DNA of 64,000 nucleotides from Bradyrhizobium algeriense (lineage in GTDB: Bacteria; Pseudomonadota; Alphaproteobacteria; Rhizobiales; Xanthobacteraceae): contig NZ_JAZHRV010000001.1 of assembly GCF_036924595.1 (NCBI RefSeq), positions 5,208,001 to 5,272,000 of the forward strand. Reading direction: 5' to 3'. The notes beneath the pieces were generated by a model that made no database searches, had not been told where the DNA came from, and worked only from the letters and a program-made list of their open reading frames with translations. The position numbers were made by a program, and so were the translations under genes. Shown in pieces: positions 1 through 8,830 of this stretch. Each line of letters begins with the position of its first letter. Position 1 is the first letter of the stretch.

Positions 1-634
1 ATGTGACCTGCTTGCGATACCAGTTGGCGACGAAGGTCGAATAGATGCCACCATGATGGCTGACATCGCGATAGAAATCGGCTGCGCCTTCCCATACGCA
101 GATTGCTGCCAGGTGAGGTGATTTGAGGCAAGCCACCTGCCACTGGTTCATACCGTAGTAGGAGATGCCGTTGAGGCCGACCTTACCGTTGGACCAGTTT
201 TGTGCGGCCGCCCATTCGATGGAACCGTAAAGGTCGGCTGTCTCGCGCGGCGACCACGGTTCGAGAAACCCTGGCGAGCGCCCAGCGCCCCGCCCGTCGA
301 CGCGCACGCAGACATAGTCATGTGGTACCCATTTTTCCGGATCAACCACCTCCCATGCCTGATAAAGCCCGCTTGAGCCGCGCTCGACTTCCGGGAATTG
401 CATCACCATGCTCTCCCACGCAGTCGGATAGCCTTCCTGGAAGGAGAGGCCTTTGGCGTAGGGACCATAGCTGAGGACCACCGGAAACTTGCCGGCTTTT
501 GCCGGACGAAATACGTCGGCGCGCAGCACAGCACCATCGTCCATTTCAAGCGGCACATCCCAGTCGATCGTCATGCTTGCCCCTAATCCGGGCGCGCGAT
601 CGAGAATCTGTGCGGTTTGGTCCTGCGGCATCAT
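1..634 (-). CDS. CocE/NonD-family alpha/beta hydrolase (3' end off window)
   Basis: This gene runs leftwards off the window edge, so only the N-terminal 211 residues are visible. It begins MMPQDQTAQ at 634; 631 and a Met at about residue 21 are alternative starts. The visible part is the N-terminal half of the X-Pro dipeptidyl-peptidase S15/CocE fold. It shows a substrate-loop region with VDGRGAGRSPG (about residues 112-122) and the nucleophile elbow GISYYG, with the catalytic Ser at about residue 158. Family members hydrolyse esters or amides such as acylated drugs, antibiotics or amino-acid esters in the cytoplasm; the substrate cannot be told here. It lies downstream of, and on the same strand as, a LysR gene and a quinone-oxidoreductase-like gene, which suggests a catabolic cluster. 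Truncation is due to the window only. Confidence 0.85.
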   Translation of the reverse strand, partial: MMPQDQTAQILDRAPGLGASMTIDWDVPLEMDDGAVLRADVFRPAKAGKFPVVLSYGPYAKGLSFQEGYPTAWESMVMQFPEVERGSSGLYQAWEVVDPEKWVPHDYVCVRVDGRGAGRSPGFLEPWSPRETADLYGSIEWAAAQNWSNGKVGLNGISYYGMNQWQVACLKSPHLAAICVWEGAADFYRDVSHHGGIYSTFVANWYRKQVT

Positions 635-741
635 GGCTTCGCTCCGATGAATTCGACCGGAGCGCGGCGCCCCGCGCAGTGAGGGCTATCGGAATGACAG
701 TGACCGCAGGAAATACTATCTCGGCATGAAAGGCATATCCG

Positions 742-1671
742 TCATGGTGCAACCCGACACAGCTTCCACTCGCCGGCGGCGACGCGCTCGGTGGCGACGT
801 CGCGCAAGAGCGACTTCATGCGTTCTCCTGCCGTCGAAAGCGGTTGTTCACGGGCCTGGATCAAGGTCCACGACACTTCGACACCCTCGATCGGCGCGAG
901 GCAGACACGGCCCTCGCGAAGACGACGATAGGCCGAACAAAACGGCAAGGTGGCGAAGCCCGCCCCCTGCTCGACCAGGCCGAGGAGAAGATGGGGCGTA
1001 GTGCCTTCCAGCTTGACATCGAGCGGCAGCTTGCGCTGGGCGAGCGCAGTTTCGATGATGAGCCGCAAGCTGTTCGGTCGGCTCGGCGTCATCAGCGGAT
1101 GGCGCGCCACCTCCTCGAGCCCGACAGGCTTGTCGGGATCGAGACCCGCACCCTTGGGACCGATCAGGCAAAGGGCTTCGTGCAAGAAGGGGGCGGTATC
1201 AAGGGTTGCGAGCGGCTCGATATTGGTGACGATCGCGAGATCCGCCCTTCCGAGTTCGACCATCGACCATGCGTTTAGGATACCGCTGATTCCTTCGATC
1301 ACCCTGAGCTGAACGTTCGGATAACGTTCACGATAGGACGTGACCGCAGGCAGGGTCACAAGATCGAACATCGAAGGCGGCATAGCGACAGTCAACTCGC
1401 CGCTGGGCTCGTTGAATTCGTCCCGTACCTCCTGCCGCACCCGCTCAAAATGGCGCAGGAGTGCAACCGCGCGATCACGCAGAAGGCGTCCAGCGTCGGT
1501 CAGGACAACGCCCCGATCGGAGCGCTGAAACAAGGTGACGCCGAGCTCATCCTCGAGCTGGCGGATTTGGCGCGAGAGGGCCGGTTGCGCGATATGCAGA
1601 AAGGAGGCCGCGCGCGTGACGCTGCCGATCTCCGCGATCTGAAGGAAGAAGCGCAACTGCCTTACGTTCAT
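742..1671 (-). CDS. LysR-family transcriptional regulator
   Basis: A 309-aa regulator of normal LysR length. The N-terminal winged helix-turn-helix occupies about residues 1-60 (MNVRQLRFFLQIAEIGSVTR, then AASFLHIAQPALSRQIRQLE). The rest is the periplasmic-binding-protein-like effector domain. I chose the Met at 1671, which directly begins the HTH, over an upstream Met at 1698 that adds nine residues. It sits between the quinone-oxidoreductase-like gene and the CocE-type hydrolase, all on the minus strand, and probably controls that cluster and perhaps the divergent MFS transporter. The inducer is unknown; overall appearance is of the CynR/NAC type that responds to small organic acids, which is an inference. 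Confidence 0.9.
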   Translation of the reverse strand: MNVRQLRFFLQIAEIGSVTRAASFLHIAQPALSRQIRQLEDELGVTLFQRSDRGVVLTDAGRLLRDRAVALLRHFERVRQEVRDEFNEPSGELTVAMPPSMFDLVTLPAVTSYRERYPNVQLRVIEGISGILNAWSMVELGRADLAIVTNIEPLATLDTAPFLHEALCLIGPKGAGLDPDKPVGLEEVARHPLMTPSRPNSLRLIIETALAQRKLPLDVKLEGTTPHLLLGLVEQGAGFATLPFCSAYRRLREGRVCLAPIEGVEVSWTLIQAREQPLSTAGERMKSLLRDVATERVAAGEWKLCRVAP

Positions 1672-1757
1672 CGCACGTTCCATGCTCGAGCGCACCATAT
1701 GGGCGCGGAGGCTGAGCCTAACAGGAGCGAACTAGAACGGCGATAGAGAGGATGGGC

Positions 1758-2741
1758 TCACGCAACGTCGAGGACCACATTTCCGATCAGTTCACCGCCT
1801 TCGACGAGGTCATGCGCTTCGCCTATCCGCGCCAGCGGCAGCCGGCGCGCGATGGTATGTTTGAGACGGTTCGCGGCAAGGTGATCGGTCAGTTCGGCGA
1901 GGACGGCCGATCGGTCTTCTGCCGTGATCTCGTAGATGAAGATGAAGCGCAGGAGAATGCTGTTCTGCATCATCCAGAGGCTGGGCAGCGTGGCCTCGCT
2001 CCCCGACATACCGTAAACCACGACCCTTGCGAATGGGCGCAGCGCGCCAGGGTAATATTTGGCGTTGCGGGTCAAGTCCATCTCGACGACGGCATCAACG
2101 CCCCGCCCCTCAGTAAGCGATTTCACGCGCTCCACGACATCCTCATCGCGGTAGTTGATGGTCGCGTCCGCGCCAGCGGTCGAGGCATGCGCTGCCTTTT
2201 CAGCTCCGCTGACGGTCGTCAGAACGCGGGCGCCCCGCAATTTGGCGAACTGGATCGCGTAGTGCCCGACCGCGCCGGCGCCGCCGGCGATGAGAACGCT
2301 CGACCCCGGACCGACAGCAGCGACACAAACAGCGTGCAGCGCGGTCAGGGCCGGAATGCCAAGGCAAGCACCAGCGTCGTCAGCCGTCGTCTCGGGAAGA
2401 ACGACAGCCTGATCGCTCGGCAAGGTAATATATTCGGCGGCGGTGCCGAATGCGCGCTTCCACTGCCCGTTCCAGATCCAGACCCGCTCGCCGATCCGGC
2501 TCGCCGCGACGCCCGGCCCCACGGCATTGACCACTCCTGCACCATCGCTGTGCGGGACAATCAGCGGCGCCACGAGACCTCGACCGAAGCCGCCTTTGCG
2601 CACCTTCCAGTCCGACGGATTGACACCCGAGGTGCGCAGCCTGACCCGAACTTCGCCGGCTCCTGGCTCCGGGGTGGGCAGCTCGCCAATCTGGAACACC
2701 TCCCGAGCGGGGCCCTGTCGATCATAGAATGCGGCGCGCAT
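1758..2741 (-). CDS. NADPH:quinone oxidoreductase-like zinc-independent MDR protein
   Basis: A 327-aa medium-chain dehydrogenase/reductase. The N-terminal GroES-like domain includes the family's conserved GVNPSDWKVRKG. A Rossmann domain follows, with the nucleotide-binding AGGAGAVGHYAIQFAK at about residues 150-165. The zinc-ligand cysteines of alcohol dehydrogenases are absent, so it belongs to the zeta-crystallin/quinone reductase subgroup that reduces quinones or activated alkenes with NADPH. The start is taken at MRAAFYDRQG (2741); an upstream Met at 2765 is less likely. It is divergent from the MFS gene and about 90 bp upstream of the LysR gene. The role in the local pathway is inferred only from neighbourhood. 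Confidence 0.88.
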   Translation of the reverse strand: MRAAFYDRQGPAREVFQIGELPTPEPGAGEVRVRLRTSGVNPSDWKVRKGGFGRGLVAPLIVPHSDGAGVVNAVGPGVAASRIGERVWIWNGQWKRAFGTAAEYITLPSDQAVVLPETTADDAGACLGIPALTALHAVCVAAVGPGSSVLIAGGAGAVGHYAIQFAKLRGARVLTTVSGAEKAAHASTAGADATINYRDEDVVERVKSLTEGRGVDAVVEMDLTRNAKYYPGALRPFARVVVYGMSGSEATLPSLWMMQNSILLRFIFIYEITAEDRSAVLAELTDHLAANRLKHTIARRLPLARIGEAHDLVEGGELIGNVVLDVA

Positions 2742-3021
2742 CGATACCTCCGTTCGACCCGACACTTGAGAACCCGTCAGCGCTGAGGCGAAGGGCCACG
2801 TCGAGCCTGTGGTTCTCTGCGGGAAATTGCCGCTCCCGTGAGCCTTTCGGCAAATGCTCTCTTGGCATGCCCGTCATACGCGTCAGCGTGGGCCGGTCGA
2901 CCGCTCCTGCGCGCCAAGCTCGTATGCCCATCATGCCGAGACAGTATTTCCTGGCCTTGCTTGCGACCCGCTATCCCTTCGGACACGAAAGCCGAAAAGG
3001 CCGGAGCTGAGGGAGGTATCC

Positions 3022-4371
3022 ATGGAGCAGATTTCGCCTGCGGAAGGATCGTTGACGTCCTGGACGTCATGGAGCTGGGTCCGCGAGATCACGCCGTATC
3101 AATGGCGCGTCTTTTTGGTCGTCTGGCTCGGCTGGGTGCTGGATTCGACGGATTTTGGACTGTTCTCCTATGTGCTCCGGCCCGCGCTGACCGAACTGCT
3201 TGGTGCGCAGGCAAGCCTTGCGGAGATCGGCCGGCTCGGCGGGTTGCTCAGCATGGTCGGCCTGCTCGGCTGGGCCTTCGGCGGTTTTGTGTTCGGCGTT
3301 GTGGCCGATTACATCGGTCGGGTTCGGACGCTTGCGTTAAGCATCCTGATCTTCAGCGCCTTTACCGGGCTGCAAGGTATTGCGCAGTCGCCATTCGAAC
3401 TCGGCATATACAGATTCATGGCCGGAGTGGGCGCCGGTGCCGAAATCATCGTCGGCATTCCGCTCCTGATCGAAGCATTCGCGCATCAGCATCGTGCCAA
3501 GGTCGCCGGCATCATGATGACGGGCGGCGCCTTCGGCAGCCTGCTCGGCGCCTCAGTCTACGGCCAGCTCGCACCGTTCGGCTGGCGCTACGTCTTCTTC
3601 GCGGGCGTCGCGCCGGCGGTTCTGCTGTTCCTGTTCCGCCGTGGCATGGTGGAGCCGGAGCCATTCAAAGCCGTCAAGGCGCGCCGGGCCGCCGCCCGCG
3701 CGGCGGGTGACGCGACCGCGCCAGAGGACCGCAAATTCCTGCAATTCGTACCCTTGCAGCTGTTCAGCCGCGAATTGCGCTTCAACACAATGGTCGGCCT
3801 GCTCTTTTGCCTCGGGACACTGCTCTCGATCTGGACCAGCCTGATCTGGTTGCCGACCATCCAGAGCCTGATGCTCGAGCGCGAGGGCGTCACCGGGGCC
3901 GATGCCATTCGCCGCGTGACCTCGGGCATGCAGCTCTGGGGCATCGGCGGCATCCTGGGCTACGCGAGTTTCGGTTTTATCGCCGACGCGATCGGACGCC
4001 GCGCGACGGTTGCCCTCTACAATGTCGGCACGCTGGCGGTCGGGCTCTACCTCTACTTTGTGGTCGACAGCTATTCCGTCTACCCGTACCTGCTCTTCGT
4101 CTTCGGCTACTTCGTATGGGGCGTTTTCTCGGGCCATGCCATTTACCTGCCGGAGCTCTTTCCAACGCACGTGCGCGCCACTGCCGTGTCGTTCTGCAAT
4201 GGCACGGGTCGTATCATCACGAGCTTCGGCCCGCTGGTTGCCGGGCTCCTCGTTGCGCCCTTCGGCGGCAATTTCGGCACGGCCGCGGGCGTCATGACCT
4301 GCTTTGCTCTGCTCAGCATCCTCGCGGTTGCGATCGGGAGGGAGACGAGAGACGAAGCGCTACCGCAGTAG
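3022..4371 (+). CDS. MFS transporter (aromatic/organic acid symporter type)
   Basis: A 449-aa polytopic membrane protein with the 12-helix major facilitator pattern. After TM1 (GWVLDSTDFG, the acidic signature typical of aromatic-acid:H+ symporters) comes loop 2-3 motif A, GVVADYIGRVRTL. A central hydrophilic loop rich in Arg/Lys lies at about residues 200-230, and the matching loop in the second half reads GFIADAIGRRATV. The start at 3022 is preceded by a clear Shine-Dalgarno stretch (GGGAGG, 3011-3016); the longer frame starting at 2854 has no such support. It probably imports a carboxylated substrate for the divergent oxidoreductase and hydrolase cluster. The exact substrate is unknown. 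Confidence 0.9.
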   Translation: MEQISPAEGSLTSWTSWSWVREITPYQWRVFLVVWLGWVLDSTDFGLFSYVLRPALTELLGAQASLAEIGRLGGLLSMVGLLGWAFGGFVFGVVADYIGRVRTLALSILIFSAFTGLQGIAQSPFELGIYRFMAGVGAGAEIIVGIPLLIEAFAHQHRAKVAGIMMTGGAFGSLLGASVYGQLAPFGWRYVFFAGVAPAVLLFLFRRGMVEPEPFKAVKARRAAARAAGDATAPEDRKFLQFVPLQLFSRELRFNTMVGLLFCLGTLLSIWTSLIWLPTIQSLMLEREGVTGADAIRRVTSGMQLWGIGGILGYASFGFIADAIGRRATVALYNVGTLAVGLYLYFVVDSYSVYPYLLFVFGYFVWGVFSGHAIYLPELFPTHVRATAVSFCNGTGRIITSFGPLVAGLLVAPFGGNFGTAAGVMTCFALLSILAVAIGRETRDEALPQ

Positions 4372-4403
4372 AGCCGGATCTGCACGGTCTCGGATTTTGC
4401 TCG

Positions 4404-4431
4404 AAGGGTGGCGTCCACGAACGCCACCCTT
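4404..4431 (+). terminator. Hairpin downstream of the MFS gene
   Basis: An 11-bp perfect stem (4404-4414 pairs with 4421-4431) with a 6-nt loop lies 33 bp after the MFS stop codon. It is GC-rich but is followed by C residues rather than a T run, so it may work as a Rho-assisted or non-canonical terminator. Confidence 0.5.
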
Positions 4432-5128
4432 CCCCCCTCGGCTCAAGTTGACGCGGATCGAGCACGCGATCTGAACTCAACCTTCCCCGGGCGTGATCAC
4501 GTCGCCGACCAGCAGGCTCAACCTTGGGGCCGGATTTGCCTTGAGCTACGCGATGAAAGCTCGAGCGCCCCACCGCACCAGTTTCGCACCAGAAACGAAC
4601 CCAACGAACCGCAACAAACGCGATCGAATCGCGACGAAAACGCAGCAAAATCAACAAAGCTCGTCGATATCCTCCCGCTCATGACGGTCTGGTCGAGGGT
4701 ACCATCCAGCTTTCGAAACGAATTCAGAAGAACCATCCCTACCGAGCCTGCCCGCGTGGCCCGCGAGCAGCACTGATTTATTTCTCGCTCCTTCGATAGA
4801 TCGTCCAAGCCCTGATTAGCGCCATGGCAAATCGGGGCCACGATGCGGGCTGGAGGTTGGCGCCCTTCCTCTGACTCAGCATCCCCCTCCAACCTCGGCA
4901 ATCTTTTCGTTTCTGCGCTAGGGACGCCAAATGCCGCCGGAGATGAAAATAGTCTTCCTTGCGGCAGGTTTTCTCCATCTGATGTTGCTGCAAGATCGCT
5001 GGATAGAGCGCCAATCACTTCTCTTAGATGCAAGCCGATGCCAAACGCACACATTGCGAGAGAGGTGCACACATCGTTGGATGAGCGTCCCACTAGATGG
5101 GGCGGCGTCGACGGAGGTGATTGGGACC
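4432..5128. other. Gene-poor stretch inside the island end
   Basis: About 700 bp in which I see no convincing gene on either strand. Open frames here are short, lack ribosome binding sites and show no recognisable motif. Base composition is more mixed and AT-richer than in the housekeeping regions. I searched by eye for a second copy of the tRNA-Gln 3' sequence that would mark the other island end and did not find one here. Confidence 0.5.
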
Positions 5129-5272
5129 ATGGCAACGCAGAGGCTGACCTTTCGCTGCAATGGAGTGCGAGAGGGCTTGTATTTTGACCCGCCCGAGGCG
5201 TCCATCGATCATTCCGGTGGGCTGCTGGCCTCGGCGTATGCAGGCCGAACTGGCCGCAGGATATTGCGGTGA
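5129..5272 (+). CDS. Small ORF (47 aa) with perfect Shine-Dalgarno, possible leader peptide
   Basis: This frame (MATQRLTFRCNGVREGLYF...) is preceded by GGAGGTGA at 5113-5120, the best ribosome binding site nearby, with 8-nt spacing. It ends at 5272, overlapping the start region of the excisionase-like frame, which has no good ribosome binding site of its own. I do not recognise the product. It may be a real small phage-type protein, or a leader whose translation delivers ribosomes to the downstream excisionase-integrase pair. A past frameshift between this frame and the next is also possible. Confidence 0.4.
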   Translation: MATQRLTFRCNGVREGLYFDPPEASIDHSGGLLASAYAGRTGRRILR

Positions 5273-5423
5273 GACGACCGTAGACGACTTCCTCAAACGG
5301 GTCGGAAAGGATTATCCTCTGCCTCGTGTGGCAGAAGGGCGTAGACGGCTATGGTTGATCGACGATCTGGATGCGGCGATAGCGCCAAGCATAGTGCAAA
5401 ACGATCTCGCCGAGGATTTGTGA
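5160..5423 (+). CDS. Excisionase/AlpA-like HTH protein
   Basis: An 87-aa protein whose core, CWPRRMQAELAAGYCGE followed by TTVDDFLKRVG and RRRLWLIDDLDAAIA, has the layout of the small winged-helix DNA-binding proteins found next to integrases (AlpA/MerR-like excisionases: the helix over AAGYCGE, recognition segment, and basic wing ending in LW-DDLD). A recombination directionality factor or integrase regulator is the likely role. Its stop codon overlaps the integrase start by 4 bp (GTGA at 5420-5423), so the two are translationally coupled. The start is uncertain: 5160 is the only in-frame ATG upstream of the WPRRM segment, and no strong ribosome binding site precedes it. Confidence 0.6.
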   Translation: MECERACILTRPRRPSIIPVGCWPRRMQAELAAGYCGETTVDDFLKRVGKDYPLPRVAEGRRRLWLIDDLDAAIAPSIVQNDLAEDL

Positions 5424-6829
5424 CTGTGACTGTGCCATTGCCCCGCCACGTCATTCCCAAACAGCTCGCGGGCGGCGAAACGGCTTACTACTATAATGTG
5501 CCGACAAAGTACCGAAAGCTAAAGTGCCCAGTCGAGAACGAGCCGCTTGGCACCGACTTCGGCGTGATGACGAAGCGCGCAGGTGTACTGAACGGCCAGT
5601 TCGATGAATGGGACACGCAGCGCAAGGGGCTTCCGATCAGCGCGCCCAATATACCGAAGTACGGCACGGTTGATTGGCTGTTCCGAGAGTACAAGATCAG
5701 CAGGGCCTATCTCGATAAGGTCGCGGTGCGTTCGCGCGATGATTATGAATGGGCGATGGATCAGGTCTGCAACACACTCACCAGGAAAGGGGATCGCGTC
5801 GGTGACCGCCTTGTCAAAGCGATCACGCCACGCGCCGCTGACAAGCTCTACGACAAGTTCATCGAGCGCGAAGACGGTGAGCGCCTGAGGACGGGCGAAA
5901 AGCTGGTCGTGCTCTGCCGCAAAGCCTGGCGTGTGGTCCGTCGCCTCTTCCCAGACGAATTTCCGAAGGACGTTCCGAACCCATGGGTCGGCGTCACAAT
6001 GAAGACGCGCGTGAAAAAGAAAAAGCCGGCCGTGACGCGAGACGAGGTCTACACATTTGCCCATGGCTGCATCGAGCACGGCGAGATCGAGGCGGCGGCG
6101 GTCGCCGTCATTTGTTTCGAGTGGCTGCAGCGCCCAGAAAACGTCATCGCCGGACATATCAAATGGAGCGGCTACCGTACCGGTCCCAAGCCCACGATCC
6201 GCATCGAGCATCACAAGACCGGTGAGATCGTCGACCATCCGCTCGAAGATGGCGACGTCAAGTTTTATGAGGAAGCTGAGGAGGTACTGTCGCAGTTGAA
6301 GCGTCTCGGCACCCCAATGATCCTGTACGAACTCGAGGAAGGTAAGGCCAAGCCGTTCAGTTTCAGCACGATGCAACACAAGGTGCAGCGCATGCGCGCG
6401 AAGCTAGGATTGCCGTCGCACTTTACCTTCGACGCCTGCCGGCACGGCGGCATGACTGAGCTGGAGGAGGCAGAGCTGACCGACGGACAGGGCCGTGCGC
6501 TGTCGGCGCACCGGACGCGGCAGAGCTACATCGGCTACGCGAAGCGCACTGAGAAGCGCGTCCTGGCAGCAACCCGCAAGAGGCACGCGCACAGGCTGGC
6601 GAACGAAATGGCGACAGACGTTCAGAATGAGCAGCAGCCAGCCGTTCAGAATGAACCCCCAGAACAAAGTGCGATTGCTGAGCAATATCAACTGGCTGGG
6701 GCGGGAGGGATCGAACCTCCGAATGGCGGAATCAAAATCCGCTGCCTTACCGCTTGGCTACGCCCCAACAGTCCGGGCCGGAACATGGGATCGACCAGCG
6801 CGACCTGTTCCGGCACCGCCGGTCTATAG
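5420..6829 (+). CDS. Tyrosine site-specific recombinase (integrase), 3' end overlapping tRNA-Gln
   Basis: A 469-aa integrase starting at GTG 5420, coupled to the upstream excisionase-like gene. An N-terminal DNA-binding and core-binding part (to about residue 200) precedes a catalytic domain in which I place the usual residues: first Arg in EWLQRPENV (about 238), Lys in HHKTG (about 266), second Arg in DACRHGG (about 341), His in SAHRT (about 364) and nucleophile Tyr in YAKRT (about 373). The domain is complete. After about residue 425 the frame crosses the antisense of the tRNA-Gln gene and stops 62 bp past it, so the last roughly 45 residues are dictated by the attachment core and the flanking chromosome. 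The enzyme most likely inserted this island at the tRNA 3' end. Confidence 0.85.
   Translation: MTVTVPLPRHVIPKQLAGGETAYYYNVPTKYRKLKCPVENEPLGTDFGVMTKRAGVLNGQFDEWDTQRKGLPISAPNIPKYGTVDWLFREYKISRAYLDKVAVRSRDDYEWAMDQVCNTLTRKGDRVGDRLVKAITPRAADKLYDKFIEREDGERLRTGEKLVVLCRKAWRVVRRLFPDEFPKDVPNPWVGVTMKTRVKKKKPAVTRDEVYTFAHGCIEHGEIEAAAVAVICFEWLQRPENVIAGHIKWSGYRTGPKPTIRIEHHKTGEIVDHPLEDGDVKFYEEAEEVLSQLKRLGTPMILYELEEGKAKPFSFSTMQHKVQRMRAKLGLPSHFTFDACRHGGMTELEEAELTDGQGRALSAHRTRQSYIGYAKRTEKRVLAATRKRHAHRLANEMATDVQNEQQPAVQNEPPEQSAIAEQYQLAGAGGIEPPNGGIKIRCLTAWLRPNSPGRNMGSTSATCSGTAGL
6693..6767 (-). tRNA. tRNA-Gln (anticodon TTG)
   Basis: The reverse strand folds into a complete cloverleaf. The acceptor stem TGGGGCG pairs with CGCCCCA, followed by G and an encoded CCA. 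The D arm is AGCC-AAGC-GGT, the anticodon loop centres on TTTTGAT giving anticodon TTG (reads CAA, Gln), and the T arm is GGAGG-TTCGATC-CCTCC. Its 3' end faces the integrase gene, the normal arrangement for an island inserted at a tRNA 3' end that restores the gene on integration. Confidence 0.97.
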
Positions 6830-7045
6830 AGGGAGCAACGCTATTTCAACAGGCTGCGGGGCCGAATTTCACCCCAAAATCGGGCCCCGTCGATCTACCC
6901 TTATATAAAGGGTCATTGCTTTGGGTGCGCCGGGCCGGTTTTCCCGCCCCCGGGCGGGGCGAATACCGCCTAGCGGAGAGTTGAGAGAACCCCGGTTTCG
7001 TGGGAAGACGGCGGCAGCCATTAGCCAAAAAGCGAGATTATCGTC

Positions 7046-8830
7046 ATGACTTACCGCGCGCCGATCTCCGACATCCTGCTCGCCCTCAACCACGGCGCAG
7101 GCCTGCAGGCGGCCGTGAAGGCCGGTCATTACGGCGATTTCGACGGCGACATCACCGCGGCCGTGCTGGAGGAAGCCGGCAAATTCGCCGGCGACGTGCT
7201 GGCGCCGCTGAACAAAGTGGGCGACGAACACGGCATCAAGCTCGCCGACGACAAGGTGACGACCGCGCCCGGCTGGCCGGACGCCTATCAGCGCTGGATC
7301 GCCGGCGGATGGAACGCGGTGTCGGGCCCGGAAGCCTTTGGCGGCCAGGGCCTGCCGATGGCGATCAATGCCGCCTGCACCGAAATCTGGAGCGCGTCGA
7401 ACATCGCCTTCGGCCTCTGCCCGCTGCTGACGCTCTCCGCCATCGAGGCGCTCGACGCCCATGGCAGCGAGGAGCTGAAGCAGATCTATCTGGAGAAACT
7501 CGTCTCCGGCGAATGGACCGGCACCATGCAGCTCACCGAGCCGCAGGCCGGCTCCGATGTCGGCGCGCTGCGTACCCGCGCCGAGCGCGCTGGTGATGGT
7601 ACCTACCGCATCAAGGGCACCAAGATCTTCATCACTTATGGCGACCACGACATGACCGATAACATCGTGCATTTCGTTCTCGCCCGCCTGCCCGATGCGC
7701 CCGCGGGCACCAAGGGGATTTCGCTGTTCCTGATTCCGAAATTCATGGTCAACGCCGACGGCTCGCTGGGCGCGCGCAACGACATCTATCCGTCCGGCGT
7801 CGAGCACAAGCTCGGCATGCACGCCTCCCCCACCTGCACCATGACGATGGGCGATCACGGCGGCGCCGTCGGTTACCTGATCGGCGAGGAAAATCGCGGC
7901 ATGCTCTGCATGTTCACGATGATGAACCAGGCCCGCCTCGGCGTCGGCCTCGAAGGCGTCGGCATTGCCGACCGCGCCTATCAGCAGGCGCTGGCCTTTG
8001 CGCAGGAGCGCAAGCAGGGCCGCGCCGTCGGCAAGAAGGGCGACGGGCTCGACCCGATCATCGTGCATCCCGACGTCAAGCGCATGCTGTTGCAGATGCG
8101 CAGCCTGACGGCCGCCGCCCGCTCGATCTGCTACGCCACGGCGGTGGCGCTCGACATTTCCACGCGCGCCACGGATGCCAGGGTGCGGGCCGAGGCCGCC
8201 GCGCGCGGCGCGCTGCTGACGCCGATTGCAAAAGCCTTCTCCACCGACATCGGCAACGAGGTGACGTATCTCGGCGTGCAGATCCACGGCGGCATGGGTT
8301 TTATCGAGGAGACCGGCGCCGCGCAGCATTATCGCGACGCGCGCATCACCTCGATCTACGAGGGCACCAACGGCATTCAGTCGATCGACCTCGTCACGCG
8401 CAAACTCGCTGCGAACGACGGCGCATCGGTCTGGGCCCTGCTCGATGAACTCAGCGGCATCGTCAAGCAGGTCGAGGCCACGAACGATCCCGCCTTCGGG
8501 ACCACAGGCGCGAAACTGCGCGATGCACTCGGCTCGCTGGAGCGCGCCAGCAAGTGGCTGTTGGAACGCGTGGCGTCCGCGCCGAACGACGCGCTCGCCG
8601 GCGCCACGCCATATCTGCGCCTGTTCGGCTCGACGCTCGGCGGCTGCATGCTGGCCGGCGAAGCGCTGGCCGCGAAGGGCAACGGCGAAGCCGGCGGCGA
8701 TCCGCAGCGCTACGTGACGGTGGCGCGGTTTTTTGCCGAGAACGTCACCGTGCAAGCGGGATCGCTGGAGAAGACGGTCACCGACAGCGCGGAAGCCGTG
8801 AACGGCGCGGATGCGGTGTTGCTGGGCTAA
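7046..8830 (+). CDS. Acyl-CoA dehydrogenase, DmdC-like long form
   Basis: A 594-aa flavoprotein of the long acyl-CoA dehydrogenase group that carries an extra C-terminal helical domain, as in 3-methylmercaptopropionyl-CoA dehydrogenase (DmdC). The N-terminal, middle and first C-terminal domains are intact. The FAD/substrate segment MQLTEPQAGSDVGALRT lies near residue 165, the catalytic Glu in SIYEGTNGIQ at about 439, and the extra domain covers about 460-594. It should oxidise an acyl-CoA to the 2-enoyl-CoA, passing electrons to ETF. The substrate is not determined: DmdC-like genes are widespread outside DMSP users. It stands alone just beyond the tRNA-Gln gene and marks the return to core chromosome. 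Confidence 0.9.
   Translation: MTYRAPISDILLALNHGAGLQAAVKAGHYGDFDGDITAAVLEEAGKFAGDVLAPLNKVGDEHGIKLADDKVTTAPGWPDAYQRWIAGGWNAVSGPEAFGGQGLPMAINAACTEIWSASNIAFGLCPLLTLSAIEALDAHGSEELKQIYLEKLVSGEWTGTMQLTEPQAGSDVGALRTRAERAGDGTYRIKGTKIFITYGDHDMTDNIVHFVLARLPDAPAGTKGISLFLIPKFMVNADGSLGARNDIYPSGVEHKLGMHASPTCTMTMGDHGGAVGYLIGEENRGMLCMFTMMNQARLGVGLEGVGIADRAYQQALAFAQERKQGRAVGKKGDGLDPIIVHPDVKRMLLQMRSLTAAARSICYATAVALDISTRATDARVRAEAAARGALLTPIAKAFSTDIGNEVTYLGVQIHGGMGFIEETGAAQHYRDARITSIYEGTNGIQSIDLVTRKLAANDGASVWALLDELSGIVKQVEATNDPAFGTTGAKLRDALGSLERASKWLLERVASAPNDALAGATPYLRLFGSTLGGCMLAGEALAAKGNGEAGGDPQRYVTVARFFAENVTVQAGSLEKTVTDSAEAVNGADAVLLG

Noticed and set aside
6693..6829. A small protein-coding extension WLGREGSNLRMAESKSAALP in another frame across the tRNA
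   Set aside because: This is the translation of the tRNA-Gln gene itself and is a common annotation artefact, not a protein feature.
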